Below, piece by piece: positions 44,846 to 54,656 of a stretch of 64,000 nt of DNA. The DNA comes from Candidatus Pseudoscillospira falkowii. GTDB lineage: Bacteria; Bacillota; Clostridia; Oscillospirales; Oscillospiraceae. A model generated the notes under the pieces. It ran no database searches. It saw nothing but the letters and a program-made list of their open reading frames with translations, and was not told the origin of the DNA. The position numbers and the translations under genes are program-made. The stretch spans positions 1 through 64,000 of the forward strand of contig CAJFFX010000003.1 in assembly GCA_904374485.1 (NCBI GenBank), given 5' to 3'. Each line of letters begins with the position of its first letter. Position 1 is the first letter of the stretch.

Positions 44846-44911
44846 ATGGAAAGTTTGCTTGACATGACGCTTCGGATATGGTATGTTGATGATGGAAAGC
44901 GTACTTTCCAT
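44846..44911 (+). promoter_or_regulatory. Promoter and palindromic operator of the XRE operon
   Basis: TTGACA (44859-44864), 17 bp, TATGTT (44882-44887). A perfect palindrome ATGGAAAG-CGTA-CTTTCCAT lies just downstream (44892-44911), and the half-site ATGGAAAG occurs again upstream (44846-44853). This suggests autorepression by the XRE protein. Confidence 0.75.
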
Positions 44912-44933
44912 TTTTCGATGGAGGTGATTGCCC

Positions 44934-45137
44934 GTGAAAAACCGGCTGGAAGCGCTGCGCAAAAACCGCGGCATCAAACAGGAAGAACTGGCGGACGCGC
45001 TGGAAGTCTCCCGGCAGACCATCGGCTCCCTGGAAAACGGGCGGTACAACCCCTCCATTCTGCTGGCTTTCAAAATCGCCCGTTATTTCGGCCTGTCCAT
45101 TGAAGATATTTTTCTGTATGAGGAGGATGCACCATGA
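44934..45137 (+). CDS. XRE-family small regulator (YozG type)
   Basis: 67 residues, a single helix-turn-helix domain (RGIKQEELADALEVSRQTIG) and the SIEDIFLYEED end of the YozG/Cro family. GTG at 44934 fits the GGAGGTG site; a TTG two codons earlier is too close. Its stop overlaps the ATG of the next gene. Small XRE proteins of this type commonly pair with membrane proteins of unknown function, as here. Confidence 0.92.
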   Translation: MKNRLEALRKNRGIKQEELADALEVSRQTIGSLENGRYNPSILLAFKIARYFGLSIEDIFLYEEDAP

Positions 45138-45580
45138 AACGATCCATGCTTTATACCGGCATCGGCTATTTGGCCGCCGGCATTGGCTTTTTGCTGCTGG
45201 CACTGATGACAGAATATGCACTGGAGCCCCTCTTCTGGGGACTGGCCGGCGGCGGCATCGGCCCGGGGATTATGATGCTGTGGAAATACTGGCACTGGAC
45301 CCGGCCGGAGCACCGCATGGAATACAAGCAGCGCATGAAAAACGAGCGTATCAACCTGCGCGACGAGCGCAAAGCCATGCTGCGGGACAAAAGCGGCGCA
45401 GCAGTATTCCGCATTTCCCTGCTGGTTTATCCCGTGCTGATGCTGATCTGCGCCGTTCTTGCAATACTGGATATCGCCATGCCCCTGGCACGTCAGCTGC
45501 TGTGGATTTTGCTGCTTCTGGAAGTTCTGCAATACGCCATGGGCTGGGGAATCTACCGCTACCTGAGCAAAAAGCTTTGA
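45134..45580 (+). CDS. Membrane protein of the XRE operon (DUF2178-like)
   Basis: 148 residues: two transmembrane helices, a charged loop (MKNERINLRDERKAMLRDKS) and two more helices. The NERxxxxRDERKAxxRDKxG loop resembles the DUF2178 family and also the loop of the next protein. Function unknown. Overlaps the XRE stop by 4 bp. Confidence 0.83.
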   Translation: MKRSMLYTGIGYLAAGIGFLLLALMTEYALEPLFWGLAGGGIGPGIMMLWKYWHWTRPEHRMEYKQRMKNERINLRDERKAMLRDKSGAAVFRISLLVYPVLMLICAVLAILDIAMPLARQLLWILLLLEVLQYAMGWGIYRYLSKKL

Positions 45581-45594
45581 AGGAGGACAATACC

Positions 45595-46014
45595 ATGCGG
45601 AAAAACATATACTGTGCGCTCACAGCGCTGGGCGCCATACTGTTTGCAGCCGGCCTGGTTCTTGCTTTTCTGCCTCAAGCTTACTGGGAAGCTTTTTTTA
45701 TCCGGCCGGATCTGGCGCCTTTCGGCATTGGCTTTCTGGGCGTAATGCTGCTGCTCAACGGATATACCGAGCTGTGCTATAAAAAAACGCGCCAGGAAAT
45801 GATCGAAGAAAATGACGAGCGCAATACTGCCATTCGCCACAGCGCCATGGCCGCTGCCTTTGAAGCCATGAATCTGCTGCTGGGGCTGGCCCTTGTGACG
45901 CTGGCATTACTGGGCTATCTGCATCACGTGGCCTTTTTCACGCTGATTGCGTGTTATCTTCTGGCAAATCTGGTCTATCTGATTCGGCGCCAACAGCTGC
46001 GTCGGCAACAATAA
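45595..46014 (+). CDS. Second membrane protein of the XRE operon (DUF2178-like)
   Basis: 139 residues with the same plan as its neighbour: two helices, the charged loop IEENDERNTAIRHSAMAAAF, two helices and a basic end. The pair is probably an old duplication forming one complex. AAGGAGG precedes the ATG. Function unknown. Confidence 0.83.
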   Translation: MRKNIYCALTALGAILFAAGLVLAFLPQAYWEAFFIRPDLAPFGIGFLGVMLLLNGYTELCYKKTRQEMIEENDERNTAIRHSAMAAAFEAMNLLLGLALVTLALLGYLHHVAFFTLIACYLLANLVYLIRRQQLRRQQ

Positions 46015-46034
46015 ATAAAAGGAGGCATACCCCC

Positions 46035-47666
46035 ATGAGGACTATTCGCCGCCTCTGCCGGCGCTTTCTCTCATTCATTCTGAGCCTGCTGCTGTCATGC
46101 TCCCTCATCGTGCCCGCCTCCGCCGACATCAGCTTCCGCGACGTGCCCGCGTCCCACTGGGCCTACAGCGCCATCCGGGAAATGCAGAACGCCGGCCTGG
46201 TCAACGGCATGGGCGGCGGCCGGTTCGAACCGAACGGGACCGTGTCCCGAGCCCAGTTCCTGACCATGGCCGTGCGCCTGACGGAGCAGATGCTCGGCCA
46301 CTCCGTCACGCCGGAGAGCAGCGGCGGCTACTGGGCCGCCCCCTATTACGACGCCGCGGTGAACCTGGGGCTTCTGGGCGGCGGCAGCGGCGCTGTCGCG
46401 CTGCCGGGCGCTTCCGGTGAGCAGGCCTGGCTGGACGCGCCCATCACCCGCTATGAAATGGCCGTCATCTCCAACAACGTCCTCGCCGGCGCGAGCAATT
46501 ACGAATACGACGCCTCCGGCGTCACCAGCGCCGTCATGCCCGACTACGGCTCCCTGCCCGCCCAGTACAAAGACGCTGTGTGCCGGATGTACAGCCTCGG
46601 CATCCTCACCGGCCAGACCGGCGGCTATTTCAACGGCGACGGCACCCTCACCCGGGCGGAAAGCTGCGTGGTGCTGTCCCGTCTGAAAAAGCAGTACGGC
46701 GTCCAGCTCCGCCCCGGCATGGACGGCACGCTGGAGATCCACTTCATCGACGTGGGCCAGGCCGACGCGGCCCTGGTGCTCTGCGGCGGCGAAGCCATGC
46801 TCATCGACGGCGGCAATGTGGCGGATTCCGACCTGATCTACGCCTATCTCAAGCAGGAGGGCGTGACGGAGCTGAAATACATGGTGGGCACCCACGCCCA
46901 CGAGGACCACATGGGCGGCCTGCCCGGCGCGCTGCACTATGCCCAGGTAGACACCGCCTTCTGCTCCGTTACCGAGAACGACTCCAAGTTCTTCCAGAAC
47001 GTCGTTTCGGGCCTCGCCGCCCAGGGCAAGACCCTGACCGTGCCGGAGACCGGCAGCACCTACCGCCTGGGCTCCGCCACGTTCCAGTTCGTCGGCCCCG
47101 TCACCCTCAGCGACGACGCCAACAACTGCTCTCTGGTGCTGCGCCTCACCTACGGCGACACCGCCTTCCTCTTCACCGGCGACGCTGAGCGGGAGGAAGA
47201 GCAGGAGATCCTGGAGGCCGGATACGACCTTTCCTGCACTGTGCTGAAAGTGGGCCACCACGGCAGCGACACCTCTACCTCCTACCCCTTCCTGCGCGCC
47301 GCCGCGCCGGAATACGCCGTGATCTCCGTGGGCGCGGAAAATTCCTACGGCCACCCCGGCGACGCGGCCCTCTCCCGCCTGCGCGACGCCGACGTGACGC
47401 TGTACCGCACGGACCTGCAGGGCACGATCGTCTGCCAAAGCGACGGCAAACACGTGACCTTCGCCCCGGCCCGGAATCCCGACGTCCAGACAAATCCCAC
47501 CGAGGACCGGGACACCGTGGGGGCCTATATCGGAAACGTCAACTCCATGGTTTTCCACCGCACCTCTTGCTCCGGCCTGCCGCTGGAAAAGAACCGGATC
47601 TATTTCGAAGACCGGGCCAAAGCTGTGGAAGCGGGGTACACCCCCTGCGGCCGGTGCAGCCCGTAA
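46035..47666 (+). CDS. SLH-anchored metallo-beta-lactamase-fold hydrolase with Ada-like zinc tail
   Basis: 543 residues. A signal peptide (residues 1-30) and two to three SLH units (about 32-230, e.g. FRDVPASHWAYSAIREMQNA) precede a metallo-beta-lactamase domain like the C-terminal part of ComEC: HFIDVGQADA, THAHEDHMGG (HxHxDH), FTGDAE and VGHHGSDTS. The last ~45 residues (YIGNVNSMVFHRTSC to CGRCSP) look like the Ada-type metal-binding module often attached to secreted nucleases. It is likely a cell-wall-held nuclease or phosphodiesterase acting on external DNA. AAAGGAGG precedes the ATG; it follows the XRE operon by 20 bp. Confidence 0.9.
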   Translation: MRTIRRLCRRFLSFILSLLLSCSLIVPASADISFRDVPASHWAYSAIREMQNAGLVNGMGGGRFEPNGTVSRAQFLTMAVRLTEQMLGHSVTPESSGGYWAAPYYDAAVNLGLLGGGSGAVALPGASGEQAWLDAPITRYEMAVISNNVLAGASNYEYDASGVTSAVMPDYGSLPAQYKDAVCRMYSLGILTGQTGGYFNGDGTLTRAESCVVLSRLKKQYGVQLRPGMDGTLEIHFIDVGQADAALVLCGGEAMLIDGGNVADSDLIYAYLKQEGVTELKYMVGTHAHEDHMGGLPGALHYAQVDTAFCSVTENDSKFFQNVVSGLAAQGKTLTVPETGSTYRLGSATFQFVGPVTLSDDANNCSLVLRLTYGDTAFLFTGDAEREEEQEILEAGYDLSCTVLKVGHHGSDTSTSYPFLRAAAPEYAVISVGAENSYGHPGDAALSRLRDADVTLYRTDLQGTIVCQSDGKHVTFAPARNPDVQTNPTEDRDTVGAYIGNVNSMVFHRTSCSGLPLEKNRIYFEDRAKAVEAGYTPCGRCSP

Positions 47667-47685
47667 ACGTCTTTCCGTCCGGCAA

Positions 47686-47721
47686 ATTGCCGCCCCTTGT
47701 TTCAGGGGCGGCAATTTTTTT
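47686..47721 (+). terminator. Terminator after the SLH-hydrolase gene
   Basis: 12 bp stem ATTGCCGCCCCT / AGGGGCGGCAAT then TTTTTT. Confidence 0.9.
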
Positions 47722-47732
47722 GCGCGGGGGCA

Positions 47733-47787
47733 TTGACAAACGGGGTACCTTGCATTACAATATAGTCAATCTACATTGCAATGCAAG
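47733..47787 (+). promoter_or_regulatory. Promoter with PadR-type inverted repeat
   Basis: TTGACA (47733-47738), 17 bp, TACAAT (47756-47761). Inverted arms CTTGCATT (47749-47756) and AATGCAAG (47780-47787) straddle the -10 and start region; likely the PadR operator. Confidence 0.75.
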
Positions 47788-47810
47788 ATAGCTTAAGGAA
47801 GTGAGCGCCC

Positions 47811-48185
47811 ATGATCCCGTCCCAGATGCTCAAAGGTACCCTGGAAGGCTGCATCCTGGCCATTCTCCGCCAAAAAGAGACCTATGGCTATGAGATCTCC
47901 CAGCAGCTGGAGGCCTGCGGCTTCGGCAAAGTGGCCGAGGGCACGATCTACCCCTTGCTGCTGCGGCTGGAAAAAAACGGCCTGGTGCGCGCCACCTACC
48001 GCCAGTCGGAGGTGGGGCCGAAACGAAAATATTACACGCTGACGGACCGCGGTGAAGAGGAGCTGCTGCTCTTTGTGCAGAATTACGCCGAGCTGACGCG
48101 CGCGGTCTCCCGCCTGCTGCAAAGCCTGGATAAAGGAGGAACATTCCATGAAACCGAAAACCCGCCGTCTTTTGAAAGAGAATAA
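47811..48185 (+). CDS. PadR-family transcriptional regulator
   Basis: 124 residues. The winged helix carries the family motifs LILRQKETYGYEISQQL-like start, EGTIYPLLLRLEKNGLV and KRKYYTLTDRGEEEL. The ATG follows GGAAGTGAG. It overlaps the next gene by 38 bp and probably represses both through the repeat at 47749-47787. Many PadR-membrane protein pairs respond to membrane-active compounds; here the signal is unknown. Confidence 0.92.
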   Translation: MIPSQMLKGTLEGCILAILRQKETYGYEISQQLEACGFGKVAEGTIYPLLLRLEKNGLVRATYRQSEVGPKRKYYTLTDRGEEELLLFVQNYAELTRAVSRLLQSLDKGGTFHETENPPSFERE

Positions 48186-48789
48186 CGCCCTGGACGCGCG
48201 CCTGAGCCCGGAGAGCCAGGCTGTGATGACGGACATCGTCTGCTATCTGCGGGCGGCAAACATCGGTGTCTGCCAGCAGGAACTGCTGCGGCGCGACATC
48301 ACCGAAATGCTGCTGGACGGAGAGGCCCGGGGCGAAAGCGCCCAAAGCGTCATCGGCGGCGATTACCGCGCCTTCTGCGACGAGGTGCTCTCGGAGGTGC
48401 CCCGGCAGAGCGCGGCGGCGCGGGCCCTGTCCCTGCTCTCCACCGCCGGCGCCTGCCTCGGCATCCTGGTCCTGATCTGGCTGGCAGGGGAGCTGATCGC
48501 GGCGGCGGCGACCGGGGAAAGTCTCCTGCGCCTGACCGTCACCGCCGGTGACCTCATCAGCGCCGCCGGCATCACCGCCCTGGCTTCCGCCCTGGTGGAG
48601 CTCATCTGCCGCCACAGCTTCGACAAGGATTTTCCCCGCGGCAAGCTTTGGTTTGCGCTGCTGTTCGTTCTCGTTTTTCTGCTCATCGCCGCAGGCGTAT
48701 TTTTGCGCACGCCCCTCTTTGCCGTCCACCCGGCCTTCGCCGCCGTGGTGGCCGCCGCGCTGCTGCTCTTTTCCCATTTCAGCGAATGA
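48148..48789 (+). CDS. Membrane protein paired with PadR (DUF1048-like N-terminus)
   Basis: 213 residues. The soluble N-terminus (about residues 1-90) has MLLDGEARGESAQSVIGGD and AFCDEVL, resembling the DUF1048/DUF1700 proteins commonly found next to PadR genes. Four hydrophobic helices follow. AAAGGAGG precedes the ATG, which lies inside the PadR gene. Function unknown. Confidence 0.85.
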   Translation: MKPKTRRLLKENNALDARLSPESQAVMTDIVCYLRAANIGVCQQELLRRDITEMLLDGEARGESAQSVIGGDYRAFCDEVLSEVPRQSAAARALSLLSTAGACLGILVLIWLAGELIAAAATGESLLRLTVTAGDLISAAGITALASALVELICRHSFDKDFPRGKLWFALLFVLVFLLIAAGVFLRTPLFAVHPAFAAVVAAALLLFSHFSE

Positions 48790-48844
48790 GGGCGCGCACC
48801 CTGGATTTGGCAGGCGGCCCGGGCGGAAAATTGCCCGCGCCCCC

Positions 48845-48872
48845 TTGACAGGCCCGTTTCCCGTGTTATAAT
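48845..48872 (+). promoter_or_regulatory. Promoter of thrS
   Basis: TTGACA (48845-48850), 16 bp, TATAAT (48867-48872): full consensus boxes. Confidence 0.88.
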
Positions 48873-48884
48873 GGGGGCGTTATC

Positions 48885-49134
48885 AGGCAATGAAGGGAAT
48901 TGCCCTGTCAAAGCGCCCCCAGAGAGGAAAACGTCCGGTGCAAGTTTTCCGCCGCCGCGCAGGTGTCTGACCATCCCCGAGCCGCCCGCCGAACGCCCCG
49001 CCGGGGCCAGTAGACCGGGCCGGGCCCGCCCGTTACAGCGGTCACGAGCGACGGCGCCCTTCGCGCCGTAAGCAGGGTGGAACCGTGGAGCGCCGCAATG
49101 CTTCACCCCTGAACAAGGGGTGAAGCATTTTTTG
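48885..49134 (+). ncRNA. T-box riboswitch, threonine specifier ACC
   Basis: Leader of thrS. T-box motif CAGGGUGGAACCGUGG (about 49073-49088) precedes a terminator with 12 bp arms (49098-49109, 49117-49128) and a T-run. Stem I has the AGAGAGG and CCGGUG loops, and CUG-ACC-A places an ACC codon at the specifier position (48970-48972). Uncharged tRNA-Thr should switch on thrS. Confidence 0.9.
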
Positions 49135-49163
49135 TTTCCCCCAGATGATAAGGAGGAATTTTT

Positions 49164-50924
<1,761 letters not shown>

Positions 50925-50950
50925 GCCCTGCACACAATTTGATCCAAGAC

Positions 50951-50986
50951 AAAAACTGCCCTGCGGCGCGCCGCAGGGCAGTTTTT
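50951..50986. terminator. Bidirectional terminator between thrS and the HtrA-like gene
   Basis: Perfect 36 bp palindrome: AAAAACTGCCCTGCGGC on the left and its inverse on the right, ending in TTTTT on both strands. Confidence 0.92.
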
Positions 50987-51009
50987 CCGTTCGGTTTCTT
51001 TTTTGGCGG

Positions 51010-52338
51010 TCAGGCCGCGTCGAGCACCACGGCGATCTCCAGCTCCTCGCCGCCGCGCAGAATGGTCAACACCATGGTGTCGCCGGGGATGTGGGCCCAG
51101 CGGGCGGCCAGCAGATCATCCGTTTCATACAGGGGCGCGCCGTCCGCCGCCAGGATGATGTCCCCCGTGCAGACGCCCGCCTCGTCGGAGCAGCTGCCCG
51201 GCGTCACGCTGTAGACCAGGATGCCTCCTTCGTCTTTCGCGGCGTCCGGGCGGGGTGTCACGGTGATGCCCAGGGCGGTGGGCATGGTCTTGCCGTACTG
51301 CAGGATCTGATTCGTCAGGTACTCCACCGTGCGGGAGGGGATGGCAAAGCCCAGGCCCTCGACGACCACCTCGCCGCTGCGGGCGCTCATTTTGATGGTG
51401 TTGAGGCCCACCACCTGGCCGTATTGATTGATGAGGGGGCCGCCGGAATTCCCTTCGTTCAGGGCCGCATTGGTCTGGATCAGCGTCATGGTGCGACCGT
51501 CCACCTCCACGTCCCGGTCGACGGCAGAAATGATGCCGTCGGTCAGGGTATTGCGCAGCTCGATGCCCAGGGGATTGCCGATGGCGTAAGCCGGGTCGCC
51601 GGGGGAAAGACTGTCGGAATCGCCGATTTCGGCCACCGGAAGGTCCTCCGCGCCCACGATCTTCAAAACGGCCACGTCCTCCGCCTGGTCATAGCCCACC
51701 AGCAGTGCGTCATAACGCCGGCCGTCGGCCATCAGTACCGTGCAGGAAAGGCCGTCTTCGATCACATGGGCGTTGGTTAGAAAATAGCCCTCTTCCGAAA
51801 AAATGACGCCGGTGCCCACGGCGGTGCCCAGTTCCTGGTCCGCCAGGACCGTCACCACCGCGGGGTTGACCCGTTCAAACACCTCACTGGCCGTGAGGGT
51901 CTCCCCGTGGTCCGTCTGCACGGCGAGGCGGGTCTCCCCGCCGCCGGTGCGCGGGATGCTGGTGAAGGGCGCGCGGCTGTTCAGGGCGCTGTAGTGCCCC
52001 TCCGGCGCGCCGGGAAGATCCCCCGCAGGCCGCGCCGGCCGGCCGCAGACAGCCCAGTAGACGCCCGTCACCGTCAGCATGCCCGCCAGGCACAGGGAAA
52101 ATACCGCCACACCGCCCTTCCGGCTGCGCGCCCGGCGGCGGGGCAGATTCTCAATCCAGGGATTGCGGACCGCGCCGCGCGGTGGCTCTGTCTGCGGCGG
52201 AACGCCCTCCGGCGGGGCGAGATCCTGCGGGCGGTCGAACCAGGCCTGGCCCGCCGTCTGCTGGCGCCACAGCTCCGCCTGGCGCAGATTCACGGGGCGC
52301 TCGCCGCCCCCGTTCCATTGCTGCTTGTGCTGCTTCAT
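51010..52338 (-). CDS. HtrA-like membrane-anchored serine protease with PDZ domain
   Basis: 442 residues: a cytoplasmic N-terminus of about 75 residues, one transmembrane helix (about 76-98), a trypsin-like domain (His in TNAHVIED, Asp in EDVAVLK, Ser in EGNSGGPL) and a PDZ domain (SVTPGSCSDEAGVCTGDII). The start lies 10 bp after the histidine kinase stop, so it is the third gene of a regulator-kinase-protease operon. This arrangement parallels cell-envelope stress systems in which the protease is the effector or trims the sensor. Confidence 0.93.
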   Translation of the reverse strand: MKQHKQQWNGGGERPVNLRQAELWRQQTAGQAWFDRPQDLAPPEGVPPQTEPPRGAVRNPWIENLPRRRARSRKGGVAVFSLCLAGMLTVTGVYWAVCGRPARPAGDLPGAPEGHYSALNSRAPFTSIPRTGGGETRLAVQTDHGETLTASEVFERVNPAVVTVLADQELGTAVGTGVIFSEEGYFLTNAHVIEDGLSCTVLMADGRRYDALLVGYDQAEDVAVLKIVGAEDLPVAEIGDSDSLSPGDPAYAIGNPLGIELRNTLTDGIISAVDRDVEVDGRTMTLIQTNAALNEGNSGGPLINQYGQVVGLNTIKMSARSGEVVVEGLGFAIPSRTVEYLTNQILQYGKTMPTALGITVTPRPDAAKDEGGILVYSVTPGSCSDEAGVCTGDIILAADGAPLYETDDLLAARWAHIPGDTMVLTILRGGEELEIAVVLDAA

Positions 52339-52348
52339 GCAACGCTCC

Positions 52349-53779
52349 TTACTTTGTCATGGTCACGGTGAAGGTGAAAGTCGTCACACCGTTTTCGGAC
52401 GTCACCTGGATCTCCTCCCGGTGCTGGCTCAAAATGGTCTTGACGATATAGAGGCCCAGGCCCACGCCGTCCTTGTCCGCACTGCGGGACTTGTCGCTCT
52501 TGTGGAAGCGTTCGAACAGCAGCGGCAGCTCCTCGGGCGGGATCGTTTCGCCCCGGTTCTGAACGGCCACCAAAGCCTTGCCGTTCCGCTTTCCCAGGGC
52601 CAGCTTCAGCGTGGAGCCCGGCGGGGCGAATTTCGCCGCGTTTTCCAGCAGATTGTAGACGACCTGGGTGATGAGATCCGGGTCGCCCAGCACCCAGACC
52701 GGTTCGTCCGGGATCTCCGCCTCCACGTCCAGCCCGCGGTCGGTGATCTTCTTTTCCATGGAGATGATGGCCCGGCGCATGCTTTCGCAGATATCGAAGC
52801 GCTTTTTGTCGCGGATGATGTCGTTGGCCTGCAGGCGGGAGATCTCCAGCATCCGGCGCACCAGGCGCGACAGGCGCTTCGTCTCGTCGGAAATGGTCTG
52901 CAGGTACTGGTTGGCCCGTTCCGGAGGGATCGTGCCGTCCAGGATGCCGTCGGTATAGCCGCCGATGGTGGTCATGGGCGTTTTCAGCTCATGGGAGATA
53001 TTGGCGATGAATTCCCGGCGCTGCAGCTCCGTGCGCTGGAGGGAATCGGCCATGGCGTTAAAAGAGTCCGCCAGCTCGTCGATCTCATCGATATTGCCGG
53101 AGCGGGCCACCCGCTGGTCGAAATTGCCGCCGGCAAAGCGGCGGGCCGCCTTGGCCATGTCCTGCAGGGGCTTCGTCTGCCGCGCCGTCATGATCGAGCA
53201 GGCCACCACCGCCGTCAAAAGCACCGTCAGCGCGGTGAAGAAAAAAATGCCCACAAAGGCCCGCCACATCTCCGAAAGGTCCGTGGAGTCGGAGAGCATG
53301 GCCACAATGCCGATCATCTCGCCGCTGTACTGGGCCACCACCGGCACGCAGACGATGAATTCCTTGCGCGTATAGGCCCCGTCCAGATCCGTCATGCCGG
53401 AATAGACCTCCCCTCTGCGCACCGCGCTGACGATCCCGTCCGACAGCCGCAGGCTCTTGCCCACCAGCTGCTCGTCGGAAGTCAGCAGCACCGTGCCGTC
53501 GGTCTGGCAGATCAGCACGTCGTCGCCGGAGAAGCCCGCCACATAGGAGGCCAGCTGCCGGAAGCTCAGATCCCCGTAGCCGTAGATATCGCTGCCGGCA
53601 AAATAGTCCCGGGACAGTTCCGAAATCAGCATCACGTCTTTTTTCATCGTATCGCGCCGCTCGCTGAGGGTATAATTATAGCTCAGCGCAAAGAAAGAGA
53701 CCGCCAGCACCGACATGGCCAGCGCCACCATGCCCGCGGTCAGCAGGAACTGATGCCAGTACAGACTTTTCGGCCGCAA
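52349..53779 (-). CDS. Sensor histidine kinase
   Basis: 476 residues. Two transmembrane helices (about 12-34 and 170-192) enclose an extracellular sensor domain. HAMP, HisKA (phospho-His in NISHELKTPM) and HATPase (N box NLLENAAKF, G box KDGVGLGLY) domains follow. TTG at 53779 is the likely start; no ATG is available and AAAGGCG lies upstream. It pairs with the response regulator encoded 53 bp upstream. The signal is unknown; the downstream HtrA protease points to envelope stress. Confidence 0.95.
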   Translation of the reverse strand: MRPKSLYWHQFLLTAGMVALAMSVLAVSFFALSYNYTLSERRDTMKKDVMLISELSRDYFAGSDIYGYGDLSFRQLASYVAGFSGDDVLICQTDGTVLLTSDEQLVGKSLRLSDGIVSAVRRGEVYSGMTDLDGAYTRKEFIVCVPVVAQYSGEMIGIVAMLSDSTDLSEMWRAFVGIFFFTALTVLLTAVVACSIMTARQTKPLQDMAKAARRFAGGNFDQRVARSGNIDEIDELADSFNAMADSLQRTELQRREFIANISHELKTPMTTIGGYTDGILDGTIPPERANQYLQTISDETKRLSRLVRRMLEISRLQANDIIRDKKRFDICESMRRAIISMEKKITDRGLDVEAEIPDEPVWVLGDPDLITQVVYNLLENAAKFAPPGSTLKLALGKRNGKALVAVQNRGETIPPEELPLLFERFHKSDKSRSADKDGVGLGLYIVKTILSQHREEIQVTSENGVTTFTFTVTMTK

Positions 53780-53832
53780 AGGATCACGCCTTTCTGTCTT
53801 ATGTCTTGCTCCGGAGGGCCGGACATCCTCCG

Positions 53833-54537
53833 TTATCTGCCGGTTTCTTCCGCGCCCTCGGCCAGTTCAAATTTATAGCCCACGCCCCAGACGGTCTTCA
53901 GCGCCCACTGGTCGCTGACGCCCTCGAGCTTTTCACGCAGGCGCTTGATGTGTACGTCCACCGTGCGGGAATCGCCGAAATAGTCGAACCCCCACACCTC
54001 GTCGAGCAGCTGGTTGCGGGTGTAGACCCGGTTGGGCGACTCGGCCATGTGGTAGAGCAGCTCCAGCTCCTTGGGGGGCGTGTCAATCTTCTGGCCGTTC
54101 ACCAGCAGTTCATAGGAATCCAGGTCGATGACCAGCTTGTCGAAGGTCAGCTTCTTGCGGGTGTCCGTGGGCAGTTCCGTGCGGCGCAGCACCGCGTTGA
54201 TGCGCGCCAGCAGTTCCTTCATTTCAAAGGGTTTGACCACATAATCGTCGGCGCCCATGTTGAGACCGTTGACTTTGTCAAAGGTCTCGCCCTTGGCCGT
54301 GAGCATGATGACCGGAACCTTGGACGTTTCCCGCACGCGGCGCAGAACGCCCCAGCCGTCCAGCACCGGAAGCATCACATCCAGCAGGATCAGGTCCGGC
54401 GCCCCCTTGGCAAATTCCTGCAGAGCCGCGCCGCCGTCGGCGGCGATGCGCACGCCGAACCCCTCTTTTTCCAGATACATCCGCAGGAGGTCCGCGATGT
54501 TGTTGTCATCTTCTACGATCAGAACGCTGCGCGCCAT
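53833..54537 (-). CDS. OmpR-family response regulator
   Basis: 234 residues. The receiver domain has the acidic pair EDD, phospho-acceptor Asp in LILLDVMLP and Lys in VVKPF. A winged-helix output domain ends with SRTVDVHIKRLREKLE and VWGVGYKFE. ATG 54537 follows GAAGGAAG. First gene of the operon with the kinase and HtrA protease. Confidence 0.97.
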   Translation of the reverse strand: MARSVLIVEDDNNIADLLRMYLEKEGFGVRIAADGGAALQEFAKGAPDLILLDVMLPVLDGWGVLRRVRETSKVPVIMLTAKGETFDKVNGLNMGADDYVVKPFEMKELLARINAVLRRTELPTDTRKKLTFDKLVIDLDSYELLVNGQKIDTPPKELELLYHMAESPNRVYTRNQLLDEVWGFDYFGDSRTVDVHIKRLREKLEGVSDQWALKTVWGVGYKFELAEGAEETGR

Positions 54538-54602
54538 GGAACACACTTCCTTCTTTTCCGCCCCGCCGCGGCGGGGCCGTTTTATGACAGTTTGCTGAGT
54601 TT

Positions 54603-54608
54603 ATTATA
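54603..54608 (-). promoter_or_regulatory. Probable -10 box of the two-component operon
   Basis: Perfect TATAAT on the minus strand; no good -35 match (best is TTCAAG, 19 bp away), so it may need an activator such as the regulator itself. A GC-rich hairpin lies between it and the start codon (about 54562-54581). Confidence 0.5.
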
Positions 54609-54656
54609 CGGCTTTTCCGCCCGTTTTCTTGAACATTCTGTAAATTCCCGCCGTCT

